DNA of 64,000 nt from SIG589 sp964566175 (lineage in GTDB: Bacteria > Bacillota > Clostridia > Oscillospirales > Acutalibacteraceae): assembly GCA_964566175.1 (NCBI GenBank), contig CAZMHU010000001.1, positions 62,001 to 126,000 of the forward strand, read 5' to 3'. Position 1 is the stretch's first letter; each line of letters begins with the position of its first letter. A program made the translations under genes and the position numbers. The notes under the pieces were generated by a model that did not search any database, was not told the DNA's origin, and worked only from the letters and a program-made list of their open reading frames with translations. Positions 26,996-36,214 of this stretch are shown here, one piece after another.

Positions 26996-28358
26996 TTACT
27001 TATTTGATGCCACTTCGTTTTCTTTTTTGTCGGCAGAAGTGTTAAAACCGAGTTCTCTTATCGAAATTGCGGCATCGTGCTTTATCGGTTTCCACTGTGC
27101 ACGTGTGAAAAGCGCGACAACAGCAAGATACGGCCCTACCGAATCAAACCACGGGAAAAGCAAGGTGTAAAAAATCAGTTTGCCCAAAGGACACATAGTG
27201 TGTTTGTGCTCACGTATTACGACAAGTGCACCCTTTACAAACTTGCGAAGATAACTTCGAAATTTCGGTTCCAATATTACCCAAAGTGCCACAAAGAAGG
27301 TTCTGTGCGGTTTATCCTGAGATACCGCAACACTTCCAACGCACAGCGCCCAAAGCCGTGATGAGATAAACCGTATTATCGGGAATATAATCTGACGGAA
27401 AGCGTAGTATGTACTTCCGGGGAATGCGTAAACTATCATATCATAACAGGCAAATCCACGCCAACCTTTTGTGAATATACCCTTTAAAAGTCCGAAAAAC
27501 GTCGTAAAGAAAGAATACATTCTACCCTTAATCCAACGTATGCGCTGGCGCGCCATAACACGCAACTCATACGGTTGTTCGTCAAAAAACTCAGCATCTT
27601 CGCAAAAGGCAATATATTCGCCCGCCGCAACGCTGTTAAGGGTAAACTGCGTATCTTCGGTGAGACAGGTATACTTCCAACCGTCACGCAATAAGCGCGA
27701 AGATATTACAAATCCCGTTCCGGCAATGTGGGTACTTGTATTAAGCCATACACGCGGGCGGTGATATGTTACAACACTCCGCATAAAGTGTATTCCGTAG
27801 CCTGCGGAAATAAAGTTTCGGTCAAAATTTTTGGTATTACGATATCCGACAACAACACCCGCACCTGTATCAAACGCCTTATTAAGTTCGGTTATAAAAT
27901 CGGGGTGCAACAGATTATCGGCATCAAAGACGATATATCCGTCAAAACTTTCAATCCCGCGCTCCTCTTTTATTTTTTTCAAACAAAAACTGCATAGCGT
28001 AGCCTTTTCGCGCATGGGCGGGGTCATTACGCTCATAAACCGTGCAACCTTTACTGCGGCAAATTTTCGCCGTTGAATCGGTGCAGTTATCGGCAACCAC
28101 AAAAATTTCGGTATATTCCGCCGGATAACTCTGCGCATGAATGGAATCTATAAGATTACCGATAACCTTTTCCTCGTTTCTCGCGCAAACCACGATACCG
28201 TAGCGATATTTGTTTTCGGTTTCTTTATATTTCTTCTTTGGGGCAAACAATCCCAAAAACAGATAAAACGTGTTATACTTCTTTGCCCACGAATAGCCCT
28301 TGTGAAAGCCGCGGTAAAAGCGTTTCCATATTACGCTTATTGCCTTTAAAAAACGCAT
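26996..28358 (-). pseudogene. Membrane glycosyltransferase family 2 (processive, QxxRW type), interrupted by a frameshift
   Basis: Two overlapping frames together make one GT2 protein of about 453 residues. The N-terminal part (28358 to about 27951) has IVVCARNEEKVIGNLIDS and VVADNCTDST. The C-terminal part (to 26996) has the DAD metal motif (IVFDADNLLHPDF), TEDTQFTLN and QRIRW (the QxxRW signature of processive synthases such as cellulose and hyaluronan synthases), then membrane helices. The break lies in a run of seven A at 27979-27973: removing one A rejoins the frames exactly. Because all motifs are intact, the lesion is recent, a sequencing error, or tolerated by slippage. In cells it would build an extracellular or membrane-linked polysaccharide; the product is unknown. 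Confidence 0.82.
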
Positions 28359-28399
28359 CTTTTCAAACCTTTCAGTATTTTATTATATTATCGAAGGCA

Positions 28400-28428
28400 A
28401 TTATAACACATATATTATGCAAAGGCAA
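28400..28428 (-). promoter_or_regulatory. Sigma-A promoter of the glycosyltransferase gene
   Basis: TTGCCT, 17 bases, TATAAT, with an extended -10 TG (TGTTATAAT), about 40 bases before the start codon. Confidence 0.62.
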
Positions 28429-28442
28429 TTTAATATTATATT

Positions 28443-28472
28443 AAGAAAGGCAGCATCGCTTTGATGCCGCCT
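28443..28472 (-). terminator. Rho-independent terminator of clpX
   Basis: Minus-strand stem AGGCGGCATC/GATGCTGCCT with a five-base loop and a TTCTT tail, ten bases past the clpX stop. Confidence 0.82.
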
Positions 28473-28480
28473 AAAACAAT

Positions 28481-29734
28481 TTATTCGTTTGCCGCCTTGC
28501 CCGCTTTTTTAACACGAACAGGCTCTCCGCCGTTTACGGTTTCTTCGGTAATTACAACCTTCTCAACCGTATCATCCGACGGTATTTCATACATAATTTT
28601 TTGCAAAACGCCCTCTATTACCGAACGAAGACCTCTTGCACCTGTCTTGCGCTCTATTGTAATATCGGCAATTCGCTCCAATGCCTTTTGCTCAAATTCA
28701 AGTTTAACACCGTCCATCTCGAACAAAGCCTTGTACTGACGTATTACCGAATTTTTAGGCTCGGTCATAATACGTATGAGTGATTCTCTATCCATACCTT
28801 TGAGTGCGGTAATTACAGGAAGACGTCCCACAAGTTCGGGTATCATACCGAATTTTACAAGGTCCTGATGCGTGGGAACGACAAGTTCGGCTTCGCGCTT
28901 GATATCGCTTTCTGATTTAACTTCCGCTCCAAAACCGAGACTGCTACCGCCAATACGCTTTTCGATAACCTTATCAAGTCCGTCAAACGCACCCGCGCAG
29001 ATAAAGAGAATGTTTGTGGTATCAATCTGTATAAATTCCTGCTGAGGATGCTTTCTGCCACCCTGCGGAGGAACATTCGAAACCGTACCCTCCAAAATCT
29101 TTAAAAGTGCCTGCTGGACGCCCTCACCGCTGACATCGCGGGTTATAGATGTGTTTTCCGACTTACGGGCAATCTTGTCGATTTCGTCAACATAGATTAT
29201 TCCCTTTTCGGCACGTTCAACGTCAAAATCCGCCGCCTGTATTAAGCGGAGCAAGATGTTTTCAACGTCCTCACCGACATATCCCGCCTCAGTCAGTGTT
29301 GTTGCATCGGTTATGGCAATCGGAACATCCAAAATACGAGCAAGAGTCTGTGCGAGAAGCGTTTTTCCCACGCCGGTAGGCCCTAACATAAGAACATTGC
29401 TCTTGCTGAGTTCGACGTCATTTTCCGAGTTTGACATTATACGCTTGTAGTGATTGTAAACCGCAACCGAAAGGGTTATTTTTGCCTCGTCCTGACCTAT
29501 TACATATTCGTCAAGCAACTGCTTTATCTCCATAGGTTTTAAAAGGCAAAATTCTTCCTTTTCTTTTTTGTCACCGTGAGGTGTATACGGCTCATCGAAA
29601 ATCAGTGAACTGCAAAATTCAACACAGCGGTCGCATATATATACTCCCGGTCCCTCGACCAAACGGGAAACCTCGTCCTGCGTTTTACCGCAAAAGGAGC
29701 ATTTTATCTGTTTATCGTTGGTATTATTAGCCAT
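28481..29734 (-). CDS. clpX: ATP-dependent Clp protease ATP-binding subunit ClpX
   Basis: 417 residues, full length. The N-terminal zinc-binding domain has CSFCGK and CDRCVEFC (residues about 13-42). The AAA+ domain follows with Walker A GPTGVGKT near 120 and Walker B IIYVDEIDKI near 180, then the sensor 2 segment with GARGLRSV. It unfolds tagged proteins and feeds them to ClpP in the cytoplasm. Thirteen bases after clpP, with tig further upstream: the common tig-clpP-clpX order. Confidence 0.98.
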   Translation of the reverse strand: MANNTNDKQIKCSFCGKTQDEVSRLVEGPGVYICDRCVEFCSSLIFDEPYTPHGDKKEKEEFCLLKPMEIKQLLDEYVIGQDEAKITLSVAVYNHYKRIMSNSENDVELSKSNVLMLGPTGVGKTLLAQTLARILDVPIAITDATTLTEAGYVGEDVENILLRLIQAADFDVERAEKGIIYVDEIDKIARKSENTSITRDVSGEGVQQALLKILEGTVSNVPPQGGRKHPQQEFIQIDTTNILFICAGAFDGLDKVIEKRIGGSSLGFGAEVKSESDIKREAELVVPTHQDLVKFGMIPELVGRLPVITALKGMDRESLIRIMTEPKNSVIRQYKALFEMDGVKLEFEQKALERIADITIERKTGARGLRSVIEGVLQKIMYEIPSDDTVEKVVITEETVNGGEPVRVKKAGKAANE

Positions 29735-29747
29735 TTAAACACCTTTT

Positions 29748-30335
29748 TTATCGTTTGGTAATTACCTTATCCACCAGACCGTATTCGGCGGCGGCATCGG
29801 CAGACATAAAGTTGTCGCGCTCGGTGTCAAGACGAATTTCTTCAATCGGACGGCCGGTGTTTTCTGCCAAAATTCGGTTAAGGTTTTCACGAGTCTTTTC
29901 AATATGACGCGCGTGAATTAAAATATCGGTTGCCTGACCTTCGGCAGAACCCAAAGGCTGATGAATCATAATCTCGCTGTTGGGAAGAGCATAACGCTTG
30001 CCCTTTGCACCCGAAGAAAGCAGGAATGCACCCATACTTGCCGCCATACCTATGCAGATTGTGCTAACATCGCACTTGATATACTGCATAGTGTCATAAA
30101 TCGCAAGACCCGAAGAAACGGAGCCGCCGGGGCTGTTGATATAGAAGTTTATATCTTTATCGGGGTCTTGACCTTCCAAATAGAGCATCTGTGCTATTAT
30201 AAGGCTTGCAGACGCATCGTCGACCTGTCCGTTAAGCATAATTATTCTGTCATTGAGAAGACGTGAAAAAATGTCATAAGAACGCTCTCCGCGGCTTGTT
30301 TGCTCAACAACATAAGGTACAAGATTCATATTCAT
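29748..30335 (-). CDS. clpP: ATP-dependent Clp protease proteolytic subunit ClpP
   Basis: 195 residues. The serine-protease triad is visible: Ser100 in GMAASMGAF, His125 in IMIHQPLG, and an aspartate in DTERDNFMSA. It forms the tetradecameric proteolytic chamber with ClpX (next gene). Start ATG follows GGGAGGAATTTACA. Confidence 0.98.
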   Translation of the reverse strand: MNMNLVPYVVEQTSRGERSYDIFSRLLNDRIIMLNGQVDDASASLIIAQMLYLEGQDPDKDINFYINSPGGSVSSGLAIYDTMQYIKCDVSTICIGMAASMGAFLLSSGAKGKRYALPNSEIMIHQPLGSAEGQATDILIHARHIEKTRENLNRILAENTGRPIEEIRLDTERDNFMSADAAAEYGLVDKVITKR

Positions 30336-30399
30336 TGTAAATTCCTCCCATTACAAAACAGTATGAACAAATATGTGTTTTTATAATCAACCGGTAATC

Positions 30400-30408
30400 A
30401 TTATAGCA
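30400..30408 (-). promoter_or_regulatory. Extended -10 promoter for clpP-clpX
   Basis: TGCTATAAT, a perfect extended -10, lies on the minus strand just after the tig terminator and about 65 bases before clpP. No clear -35 is seen. It would let clpP-clpX be expressed apart from tig. Confidence 0.48.
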
Positions 30409-30410
30409 CA

Positions 30411-30432
30411 AAAGGGAGTAAAAACTCCCCTT
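30411..30432 (-). terminator. Terminator of tig (possibly partial)
   Basis: Minus-strand GGGGAGT-TTT-ACTCCC followed by TTTTGT. The short T-run suggests some read-through into clpP. Confidence 0.7.
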
Positions 30433-30443
30433 TATACACAATA

Positions 30444-31814
30444 TTAGTCTTCTTTCTTTTCCTCGGTCTTCTTTGCGGTCTTCTTAGCAGCCGGCTTCTT
30501 TGCGGCAGGCTTTTCAGACTTCTGCTCAACCTCGCTTATAACGGCAGAACTCTTAACAAGGTCAAGCGCCTTGCTGACAGCCATATCCTTTTTAATTTCC
30601 TTAACCGGAACGGCGGCCTTAACCTGCTCTTCGCTTACACCGTAACTCTCAGCCATCTTTGTGATTTCGGCCGTAACTTCATCATCGGTAACTTCGATGT
30701 TTTCAAGTTTAACAATCTTCTCAAGAGCCAAACGCATCTTAACCTGCTTTTCAGCCTGCGGACGGAAAGACGCCTTGAAATCTTCAACGCTGGAATTTGT
30801 ATACTTTAAGTAGGTCTCAAGGTTCATTCCCTGCATCTGAAGTCTGTAGGAGAAATCCTGCAAACTCTGGTTGCAACGTGACTCAATCATAGCATCGGGA
30901 ATTTCAGCGGTCATACCGTCAACAACGGCATCAACGAGAGTATTTTCAACGTCCTCATCGGCGTGATGAGCCTTGTGCTCAAGTTGATGTTTCTTAATAT
31001 CTTCTTTGAGTTCGGCAAGAGTGTCAAATTCGGAAACGTCTTTTGCAAACTCGTCATCGATTGCGGGCAATTCACGCTTCTTAATCTCGTGAAGTTTTAC
31101 TTTAAATACAGCAGCCTTGCCCTTGAGGTCTTCTGCCTGGTAATCTTCGGGGAATGTTACGTTAACATCAAACTCATCGCCTGTGTTGTGACCGACAATC
31201 TGGTCCTCAAAACCGGGGATAAACTGTCCCGAACCGAGAGTGAGCGAATAAGACTCGCCCTTGCCGCCCTCAAAAGCAACATCGTCAACAAAACCTTCAA
31301 AATCGATAACGGTGATATCGCCGTTATCAGCCGCTCTGTCTTCAACTGTTACCATACGCGCGTTGCGGTTTGCCATCTGATTGAGTTCGTTCTCAATCTC
31401 TTCGTCGGTTACAACGGGAGTAACGCGCTCTGCTTTAAGACCTTTGTACTCTTTGAGTTCAACATCCGGAACAACCGTCAAGGTTACCTTGAAGTCAACA
31501 CCGTCTGCCTTGCTGATTGAAACAAGGTCAAAATCCATCTTGTCGTCAACAATCTCAACACCTGCTTCTTCTGCCGCTGCCTCAAGAGCATCGGAATAAA
31601 GAAGATTGAGAGCATCTTCGAAGAATACCGATTCGCCGTAATACTGCTCAACAAGGCGAAGCGGGGCCTTTCCTTTGCGGAAACCGGGAACGGAAATGCT
31701 TTTGCCGTTCTTCTTGTAAACCTTATCTATTGCGTCCGAAAAGGTTTGTCCGTCTATTGTGATTTCCAACTCATATCTGTTGGTATCAACTTTTTTTGAT
31801 TCTTTTAAACTCAT
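30444..31814 (-). CDS. tig: Trigger factor (ribosome-associated chaperone and prolyl isomerase)
   Basis: 456 residues with the three usual parts: an N-terminal ribosome-binding domain containing the GFRKGKAP loop (near residue 46), a central FKBP-type isomerase domain (about 160-245, with FEGGKGESYSLTLGSG), and a long helical C-terminal domain. The last 25 residues form an unusual Lys/Ala/Glu-rich tail with repeats of PAAKK, longer than in many trigger factors. It binds nascent chains at the ribosome exit. Confidence 0.97.
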   Translation of the reverse strand: MSLKESKKVDTNRYELEITIDGQTFSDAIDKVYKKNGKSISVPGFRKGKAPLRLVEQYYGESVFFEDALNLLYSDALEAAAEEAGVEIVDDKMDFDLVSISKADGVDFKVTLTVVPDVELKEYKGLKAERVTPVVTDEEIENELNQMANRNARMVTVEDRAADNGDITVIDFEGFVDDVAFEGGKGESYSLTLGSGQFIPGFEDQIVGHNTGDEFDVNVTFPEDYQAEDLKGKAAVFKVKLHEIKKRELPAIDDEFAKDVSEFDTLAELKEDIKKHQLEHKAHHADEDVENTLVDAVVDGMTAEIPDAMIESRCNQSLQDFSYRLQMQGMNLETYLKYTNSSVEDFKASFRPQAEKQVKMRLALEKIVKLENIEVTDDEVTAEITKMAESYGVSEEQVKAAVPVKEIKKDMAVSKALDLVKSSAVISEVEQKSEKPAAKKPAAKKTAKKTEEKKED

Positions 31815-31875
31815 ATTTTTACCTCCGAGTTAATCATTCCATATAAATATATCATATTACGAACAATATTTCCAT

Positions 31876-31904
31876 ATTTTTTTGAAATTTTTTAAAAAAA
31901 TTTC
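31876..31904 (-). terminator. AT-only terminator of the metallophosphoesterase gene
   Basis: Minus-strand GAAATTTTTT-TA-AAAAATTTC followed by a T/A-run a few bases past the stop. Its all-AT stem makes it weak. Confidence 0.45.
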
Positions 31905-31906
31905 GT

Positions 31907-32584
31907 TTATACTATAAGTACGGGCGAAAAATCGACACAATCCGCCGATAAAAGGCGAAATTCCACGCCACCATAGTTCGATTTTGCGTTGTTAAAACCC
32001 GAACCGTGTATATGTCCGTGCCAGACACGCTTTATTCCGTATTTTTCTATTACAGAAAAAATCTCATCACAGACCCATTCGCCGTAAACCGGCGGATAGT
32101 GAGTGAAAACTAGCGGTTCGAGTCCGGTATCGATTGCGGCTTTTATGGAAGTTTCAAGTCTGCCTGCCTCGCGCCGCACAACCTTGTCCTCGCCGCTAAG
32201 GTCATAAAACCAACCGCGCGTACCGCAAACGGCATATTTTTCGACGGGGATTGCATTATTAAAAACAAAAGAAATGCTGTCAAAACGGTTTTCTTCCAAA
32301 AATTCGGAAAGTTTTTTCGCAGTCGACCACCAAAGGTCGTGATTGCCTTTGAGAATTATCTTTTTCCCCGGAAGGGCATTTATAAAACGAAAATCTTCCT
32401 GCGCATCGTTAAGGCGCAACGCCCACGATATATCTCCCGGTATCACAACAGTGTCATTCTCGGTGACAATACGCGTCCAATTTGCCTTAATTCTGTTGAC
32501 ATAATCGTTCCAACCGCGAAAAACGTCCATAGGCTTGTCCGACGAAAGCGAAAGATGCAAATCGGATATTGCATATAAAGACAT
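31907..32584 (-). CDS. Calcineurin-like metallophosphoesterase
   Basis: 225 residues with the full two-metal motif series: DLH (residues 8-10) in AISDLHLS, GD in VVIPGDISW near 50, GNHD in ILKGNHDLWW near 80, TH in LVFTHYPP and GHIHGSG near the C-terminus. Cytoplasmic, with no signal peptide. The substrate is unknown; such proteins hydrolyse phosphomonoesters or diesters. Divergent from the DUF1540 peptide. Confidence 0.88.
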   Translation of the reverse strand: MSLYAISDLHLSLSSDKPMDVFRGWNDYVNRIKANWTRIVTENDTVVIPGDISWALRLNDAQEDFRFINALPGKKIILKGNHDLWWSTAKKLSEFLEENRFDSISFVFNNAIPVEKYAVCGTRGWFYDLSGEDKVVRREAGRLETSIKAAIDTGLEPLVFTHYPPVYGEWVCDEIFSVIEKYGIKRVWHGHIHGSGFNNAKSNYGGVEFRLLSADCVDFSPVLIV

Positions 32585-32665
32585 AAATCATCACCTATAT
32601 TTTCTGCGTTTTAGCACATAATAATACTGCCGAATGGCAAACACTTTTCAAGGAGGAACAAAAAA

Positions 32666-32836
32666 ATGGGAACCTGTAAAGAATGTAATATTATAAACGG
32701 AATTAAATGCAGTGTTGAAACCTGCGTTTACCATTCCGAGGGCGACAGTTGTCACGCCGGTCATATAACCGTAGGCGGCGATAACAAGGCGTGTCGTTGC
32801 TCTGAAACATCCTGCGTAACCTTTAAGGCAAAATAA
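32666..32836 (+). CDS. Cysteine-rich DUF1540-type small protein (56 aa)
   Basis: ATG 32666 follows AAGGAGGAACA. The 56-residue protein has eight cysteines arranged as in DUF1540 proteins: CKEC near the start, CSVETCVYHSEGDSC in the middle with a following HITVGGD, and CRCSETSC near the end. Such proteins are common in spore-forming Firmicutes and probably bind metal; their role is unknown. It is a single gene closed by a strong terminator. Confidence 0.82.
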   Translation: MGTCKECNIINGIKCSVETCVYHSEGDSCHAGHITVGGDNKACRCSETSCVTFKAK

Positions 32837-32840
32837 AACC

Positions 32841-32872
32841 CGTTGCCCCCCAAAAAGGGGCAACGCTTTTTA
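32841..32872. terminator. Bidirectional terminator between the DUF1540 gene and thrC
   Basis: The stem CGTTGCCCC/GGGGCAACG with a seven-base loop is followed by CTTTTTATTT on the plus strand and by a T-run on the minus strand. Confidence 0.88.
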
Positions 32873-32873
32873 T

Positions 32874-34355
32874 TTATATTCCGAGATACTTGCAAACCGC
32901 CTCACGCATATCGTCGCGGTCGATAACCTCGCCGAAACGGCGTGCTTTACCTTTAAGTGCGGCAATGGGAGCGGGAATGGAAACTCCGGTCACACTGCAC
33001 AGTTTGTCAAGTTTTTCAAAATCGTCCTGCGGGACGGTGTCACCCACCGCACCGAGAACGCTGTCGGCAAATTTATACGGGCTTGCGGTAGATGCGATTA
33101 CCGAGGGAGCGGTATCGCCGGTTTTTTCACGATATTCGTTATAAACCGCCATAGCAACCGCCGTATGTGTATCCATAAGATAACCGTATTTCTCATAGGT
33201 TTCTTTTATTGTGGCAAGCGTCTTTTCATCGTCGCACGAGCCGCCGAAGAAAAGCGTGTTTATCTTTGCCTTAACATCATCGCTCACCTCAAAACGGCCG
33301 GTATCTTTGAGAGAATTCTGCCATTTTGCAACCGTCTTGTCATCGCGGTCGGAAAGGATATAAAGCATACGTTCGAGATTGCTTGAGATAAGTATATCCA
33401 TAGACGGCGATGCTGTGGTGTAAAACTCACGGTTGCGGTCGTAAACGCCGGTGTTTATGAAATCGGTCAAAACGTTGTTTTTGTTTGATGCACAAATAAG
33501 TTTCTTTATCGGAACACCCATCTCTTTTGCGTAATACGCCGCAAGAATATTTCCGAAATTTCCTGTCGGAACGGTAACGTTGAAACCGTTTTCAAGGTTG
33601 CAACCGCGGTTTAACATATCGCAGTATGCCGATACATAATATACTACCTGCGGAACAAGACGTCCCCAGTTTATGGAGTTTGCGCTTGAGAAAGCATAGC
33701 CGTTATCGGCAAGTTTTTTATTCATCTCGGGGTCGGTGAAAATCTCTTTCACGCGGCTCTGTGCATCGTCAAAATTGCCCTTTATCGCATAAACGCAAAC
33801 ATTCTTGCCATCTTGGCTGTCCATTTGAAGTTTTTGCATTGCGCTTACACCGTCGCTCGGATAGAAAACAATAATATCGGTATTTTCAACATCCTTAAAA
33901 CCTTCAAGTGCCGCTTTTCCGGTGTCGCCCGATGTGGCAACCAAAATAACCGTTTTGTCGGCGTTCGTCTTCTTTGCCGAAGTTGTCAGCAAATAGGGCA
34001 AGATCTGAAGTGCCAAATCTTTAAACGCACAGGTGGGACCGTGCCAAAGTTCCAAAATCTCAACTCCGTCACAGAGGGTGTGCAGAGGTGCGGGCTGTTC
34101 ATTTTCGAAACTGCCGGTATATGCGCCCTCAACGCAAGCGGATATTTCCTCGACAGAAAAATCGCTCAAAAACTTTGAAAGCACCAGTTTTGCTCTGCCC
34201 TTATAATCAAGTTTTCTCAACTCGTCAAAATCAGCCTTTTCGAGTGACGGTATGCACTCCGGTAAAAAAAGTCCGCCGTCTGCCGAAATTCCTTGGCTTA
34301 TAGCCTTTGCAGACTGAACAGTTACCGCATTGTTTCTGGTGCTGTTGTAATTCAT
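32874..34355 (-). CDS. thrC: Threonine synthase
   Basis: 493 residues, the long fungal/proteobacterial-like form (class II). It converts O-phosphohomoserine to threonine with pyridoxal phosphate. The PLP lysine is Lys112 in HGPTCAFKDLALQ; LVATSGDTGKAALEGF around 155-175 binds the phosphate. It begins 13 bases after the dipeptidase stop in a minus-strand operon. Confidence 0.95.
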   Translation of the reverse strand: MNYNSTRNNAVTVQSAKAISQGISADGGLFLPECIPSLEKADFDELRKLDYKGRAKLVLSKFLSDFSVEEISACVEGAYTGSFENEQPAPLHTLCDGVEILELWHGPTCAFKDLALQILPYLLTTSAKKTNADKTVILVATSGDTGKAALEGFKDVENTDIIVFYPSDGVSAMQKLQMDSQDGKNVCVYAIKGNFDDAQSRVKEIFTDPEMNKKLADNGYAFSSANSINWGRLVPQVVYYVSAYCDMLNRGCNLENGFNVTVPTGNFGNILAAYYAKEMGVPIKKLICASNKNNVLTDFINTGVYDRNREFYTTASPSMDILISSNLERMLYILSDRDDKTVAKWQNSLKDTGRFEVSDDVKAKINTLFFGGSCDDEKTLATIKETYEKYGYLMDTHTAVAMAVYNEYREKTGDTAPSVIASTASPYKFADSVLGAVGDTVPQDDFEKLDKLCSVTGVSIPAPIAALKGKARRFGEVIDRDDMREAVCKYLGI

Positions 34356-34368
34356 AATTTTTCCTCCG

Positions 34369-35241
34369 TTATTTTAATAATTCCTTAAAAAAGCGAAACG
34401 CATTTTCATAAAAGAGTCTATCGACACTTTCGGTCTGAAAACCGTTGTTTATAAGATAGTAATAGAGTGATGGCAGTTTGTCAAGAGAATTAAGTGCAGG
34501 TGACATCTCCGCACCGTCAAAATCCGAACCGACGGCAACATTTTCCTCACCGCCGAGCGAAAGAATGTGTGAATAGTGCAATAAAAAATTTTTGAACACA
34601 TCACCCTCACCAAGGAAACGCGGATAAAGACAAATGCCTATTATGCCGTTTTTGGATATCACAGCCTTTATTTGGCTGTCGGTCAAATTACGCCTGACAC
34701 CCTGCACGCTTCGGCAACAGGAATGCGTTGCCGTAACATATTCAGCAAGCGAAACCGCCTCAAAAAAACAGCGGTCATTAAGATGTGATACATCAAGCGC
34801 AATCGAAAGTTCGTTCATACGCTCTATAACCTCGCGACCGAGCAAAGTCAACGGTGCATTCGTATTGACACCGCCCGCAAGAGCGTTTTTTCCGTTCCAA
34901 GTGAGCGACATAACCCTCACGCCGTCAGAAAACAGTTTATCAACATCTTCTGCCCTTTCGATAAGTGCGCTGCCCTCAAGTGAAAGCAAAAAAGCGTTAT
35001 CGGCACTCAAGCCGTCTGCATCCGTTATAATATCCGTCTGCCTTTTGAAATTTTTCACGACGGAGTCATATCGCCCTTTCGGAGCACTGCACTCGTCCGG
35101 TATCCATACAGCGCAGACTTGACACCATTTATCAAAAATCTGCCCCTTTTGAACATTAACGGCATTATCACCGTCAAAAAACTCGCTGCCGTTCTTAAAA
35201 CATTCATACGGTGTATCACAGTGCAGGTCGAAAAACTTCAT
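34369..35241 (-). CDS. Membrane dipeptidase-like peptidase (family M19)
   Basis: 290 residues. Metal ligands of the M19 family are visible: HCD in FFDLHCDTPYE (residues 3-13), ALDVSHLNDR near 145, ATHSCCR near 170 and VGSDFDGAEM near 240. These zinc enzymes cleave dipeptides, including some with D-residues. No signal peptide is present, so it is cytoplasmic. Its start directly abuts the yraN stop. Confidence 0.9.
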   Translation of the reverse strand: MKFFDLHCDTPYECFKNGSEFFDGDNAVNVQKGQIFDKWCQVCAVWIPDECSAPKGRYDSVVKNFKRQTDIITDADGLSADNAFLLSLEGSALIERAEDVDKLFSDGVRVMSLTWNGKNALAGGVNTNAPLTLLGREVIERMNELSIALDVSHLNDRCFFEAVSLAEYVTATHSCCRSVQGVRRNLTDSQIKAVISKNGIIGICLYPRFLGEGDVFKNFLLHYSHILSLGGEENVAVGSDFDGAEMSPALNSLDKLPSLYYYLINNGFQTESVDRLFYENAFRFFKELLK

Positions 35242-35616
35242 TTAAAGTGCCTCCGGTTCAAAAGCGTTTTCAATATAATCGATTTTATATTCCTCGCGCC
35301 CTTTTCCCTCAAAGACGGTAATTTGTGCAACGTCAAACCGCGGCTGTAAATCGCAAAACGATTTCATAAGATATGACGATGCGGTCATTGAAATTTTTCT
35401 CTGCTTGTTAAGGTCGACCGCTTCGGCGGGTGAAACCATTGAACCGTCCTTGCGAGTCTTGACCTCCACAAATAATATATATTGTTCGTTTTCGGCAATA
35501 ATGTCAATTTCGCCGAAACGCGAATGATAGTTTCGTTCGGTGATTATAAACCCGCGTTCCCTCAAATATTCTGCCGCAAGCCGTTCACCGTTTTTTCCTG
35601 TTTGCGCCCTCTTCAT
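35242..35616 (-). CDS. YraN/UPF0102 family nuclease-like protein
   Basis: 124 residues with the restriction-endonuclease-like core: GERLAAEYLRERGF near the N-terminus, then FGEIDIIAENEQYILFVEVKTRK (the E...D...ExK pattern of PD-(D/E)xK nucleases, around residues 33-57). The start ATG overlaps the rnhB stop by four bases, a frequent pairing in bacteria. The biological role of the family is not settled. Confidence 0.92.
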   Translation of the reverse strand: MKRAQTGKNGERLAAEYLRERGFIITERNYHSRFGEIDIIAENEQYILFVEVKTRKDGSMVSPAEAVDLNKQRKISMTASSYLMKSFCDLQPRFDVAQITVFEGKGREEYKIDYIENAFEPEAL

Positions 35617-36212
35617 AATATTTTACCGAGAAAACTTTTGCGGTGTATCGGGCAAGCACCGTATTCGCGTATAAGCGCCATATGTTCCGCCGTTCCGTAG
35701 CCTTTGTGCTTTTTAAAATTGTACTGCGGATAGAGGCTGTCATATTCAAGCATAAGCCTGTCTCTTGAAACCTTGGCAAGAACCGATGCGGCAGCAATCG
35801 AATAGGACTTAAGATCTCCCTTAATAACCGTCTCGCACACAGCAGAGATATCGGGCGGTGTGCGGTTGCCGTCTATCAAAGCATAATCCGCGGGTATAGA
35901 CAACCCCTCTACGGCACGTGTCATTGCAAGAAAGGTTGCACCGAGAATGTTATGCTCCTCGATCTCCTCAACCGAGGCATATGCCACATAGTATGCCAAA
36001 GCATTTTCGGTTATTATCGGGAAAAGGCGTTCACGCGCCCGCTCGGTGAGTTTTTTTGAGTCGTTAAGTCCCTCGATTTGACAGCCGTCGGGGAGTATAA
36101 CGGCGGCGGCACAAACAGGGCCTGCAAGCGGACCTCTTCCCGCCTCATCAACACCGCAGATATTCACATATCCTTTCGCTCTGGCTGTGTCTTCAAAAAT
36201 ATAATCCGGCAA
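35613..36212 (-). CDS. rnhB: Ribonuclease HII
   Basis: 199 residues. The signature ICGVDEAGRGPLAGPV (around residues 18-33) carries the first two acidic catalytic residues; GLNDSKKLTERAR and SVLAKVSRDRLM follow. It removes ribonucleotides from RNA-DNA hybrids, including single ones embedded in DNA. It overlaps yraN by four bases and follows rbgA by two bases. Confidence 0.96.
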   Translation of the reverse strand: MPDYIFEDTARAKGYVNICGVDEAGRGPLAGPVCAAAVILPDGCQIEGLNDSKKLTERARERLFPIITENALAYYVAYASVEEIEEHNILGATFLAMTRAVEGLSIPADYALIDGNRTPPDISAVCETVIKGDLKSYSIAAASVLAKVSRDRLMLEYDSLYPQYNFKKHKGYGTAEHMALIREYGACPIHRKSFLGKIL

Positions 36213-36214
36213 GG

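Noticed and set aside
32874..34368. T-box or threonine attenuator for thrC
   Set aside because: Only 13 bases separate thrC from the upstream dipeptidase gene, so there is no room for a leader.
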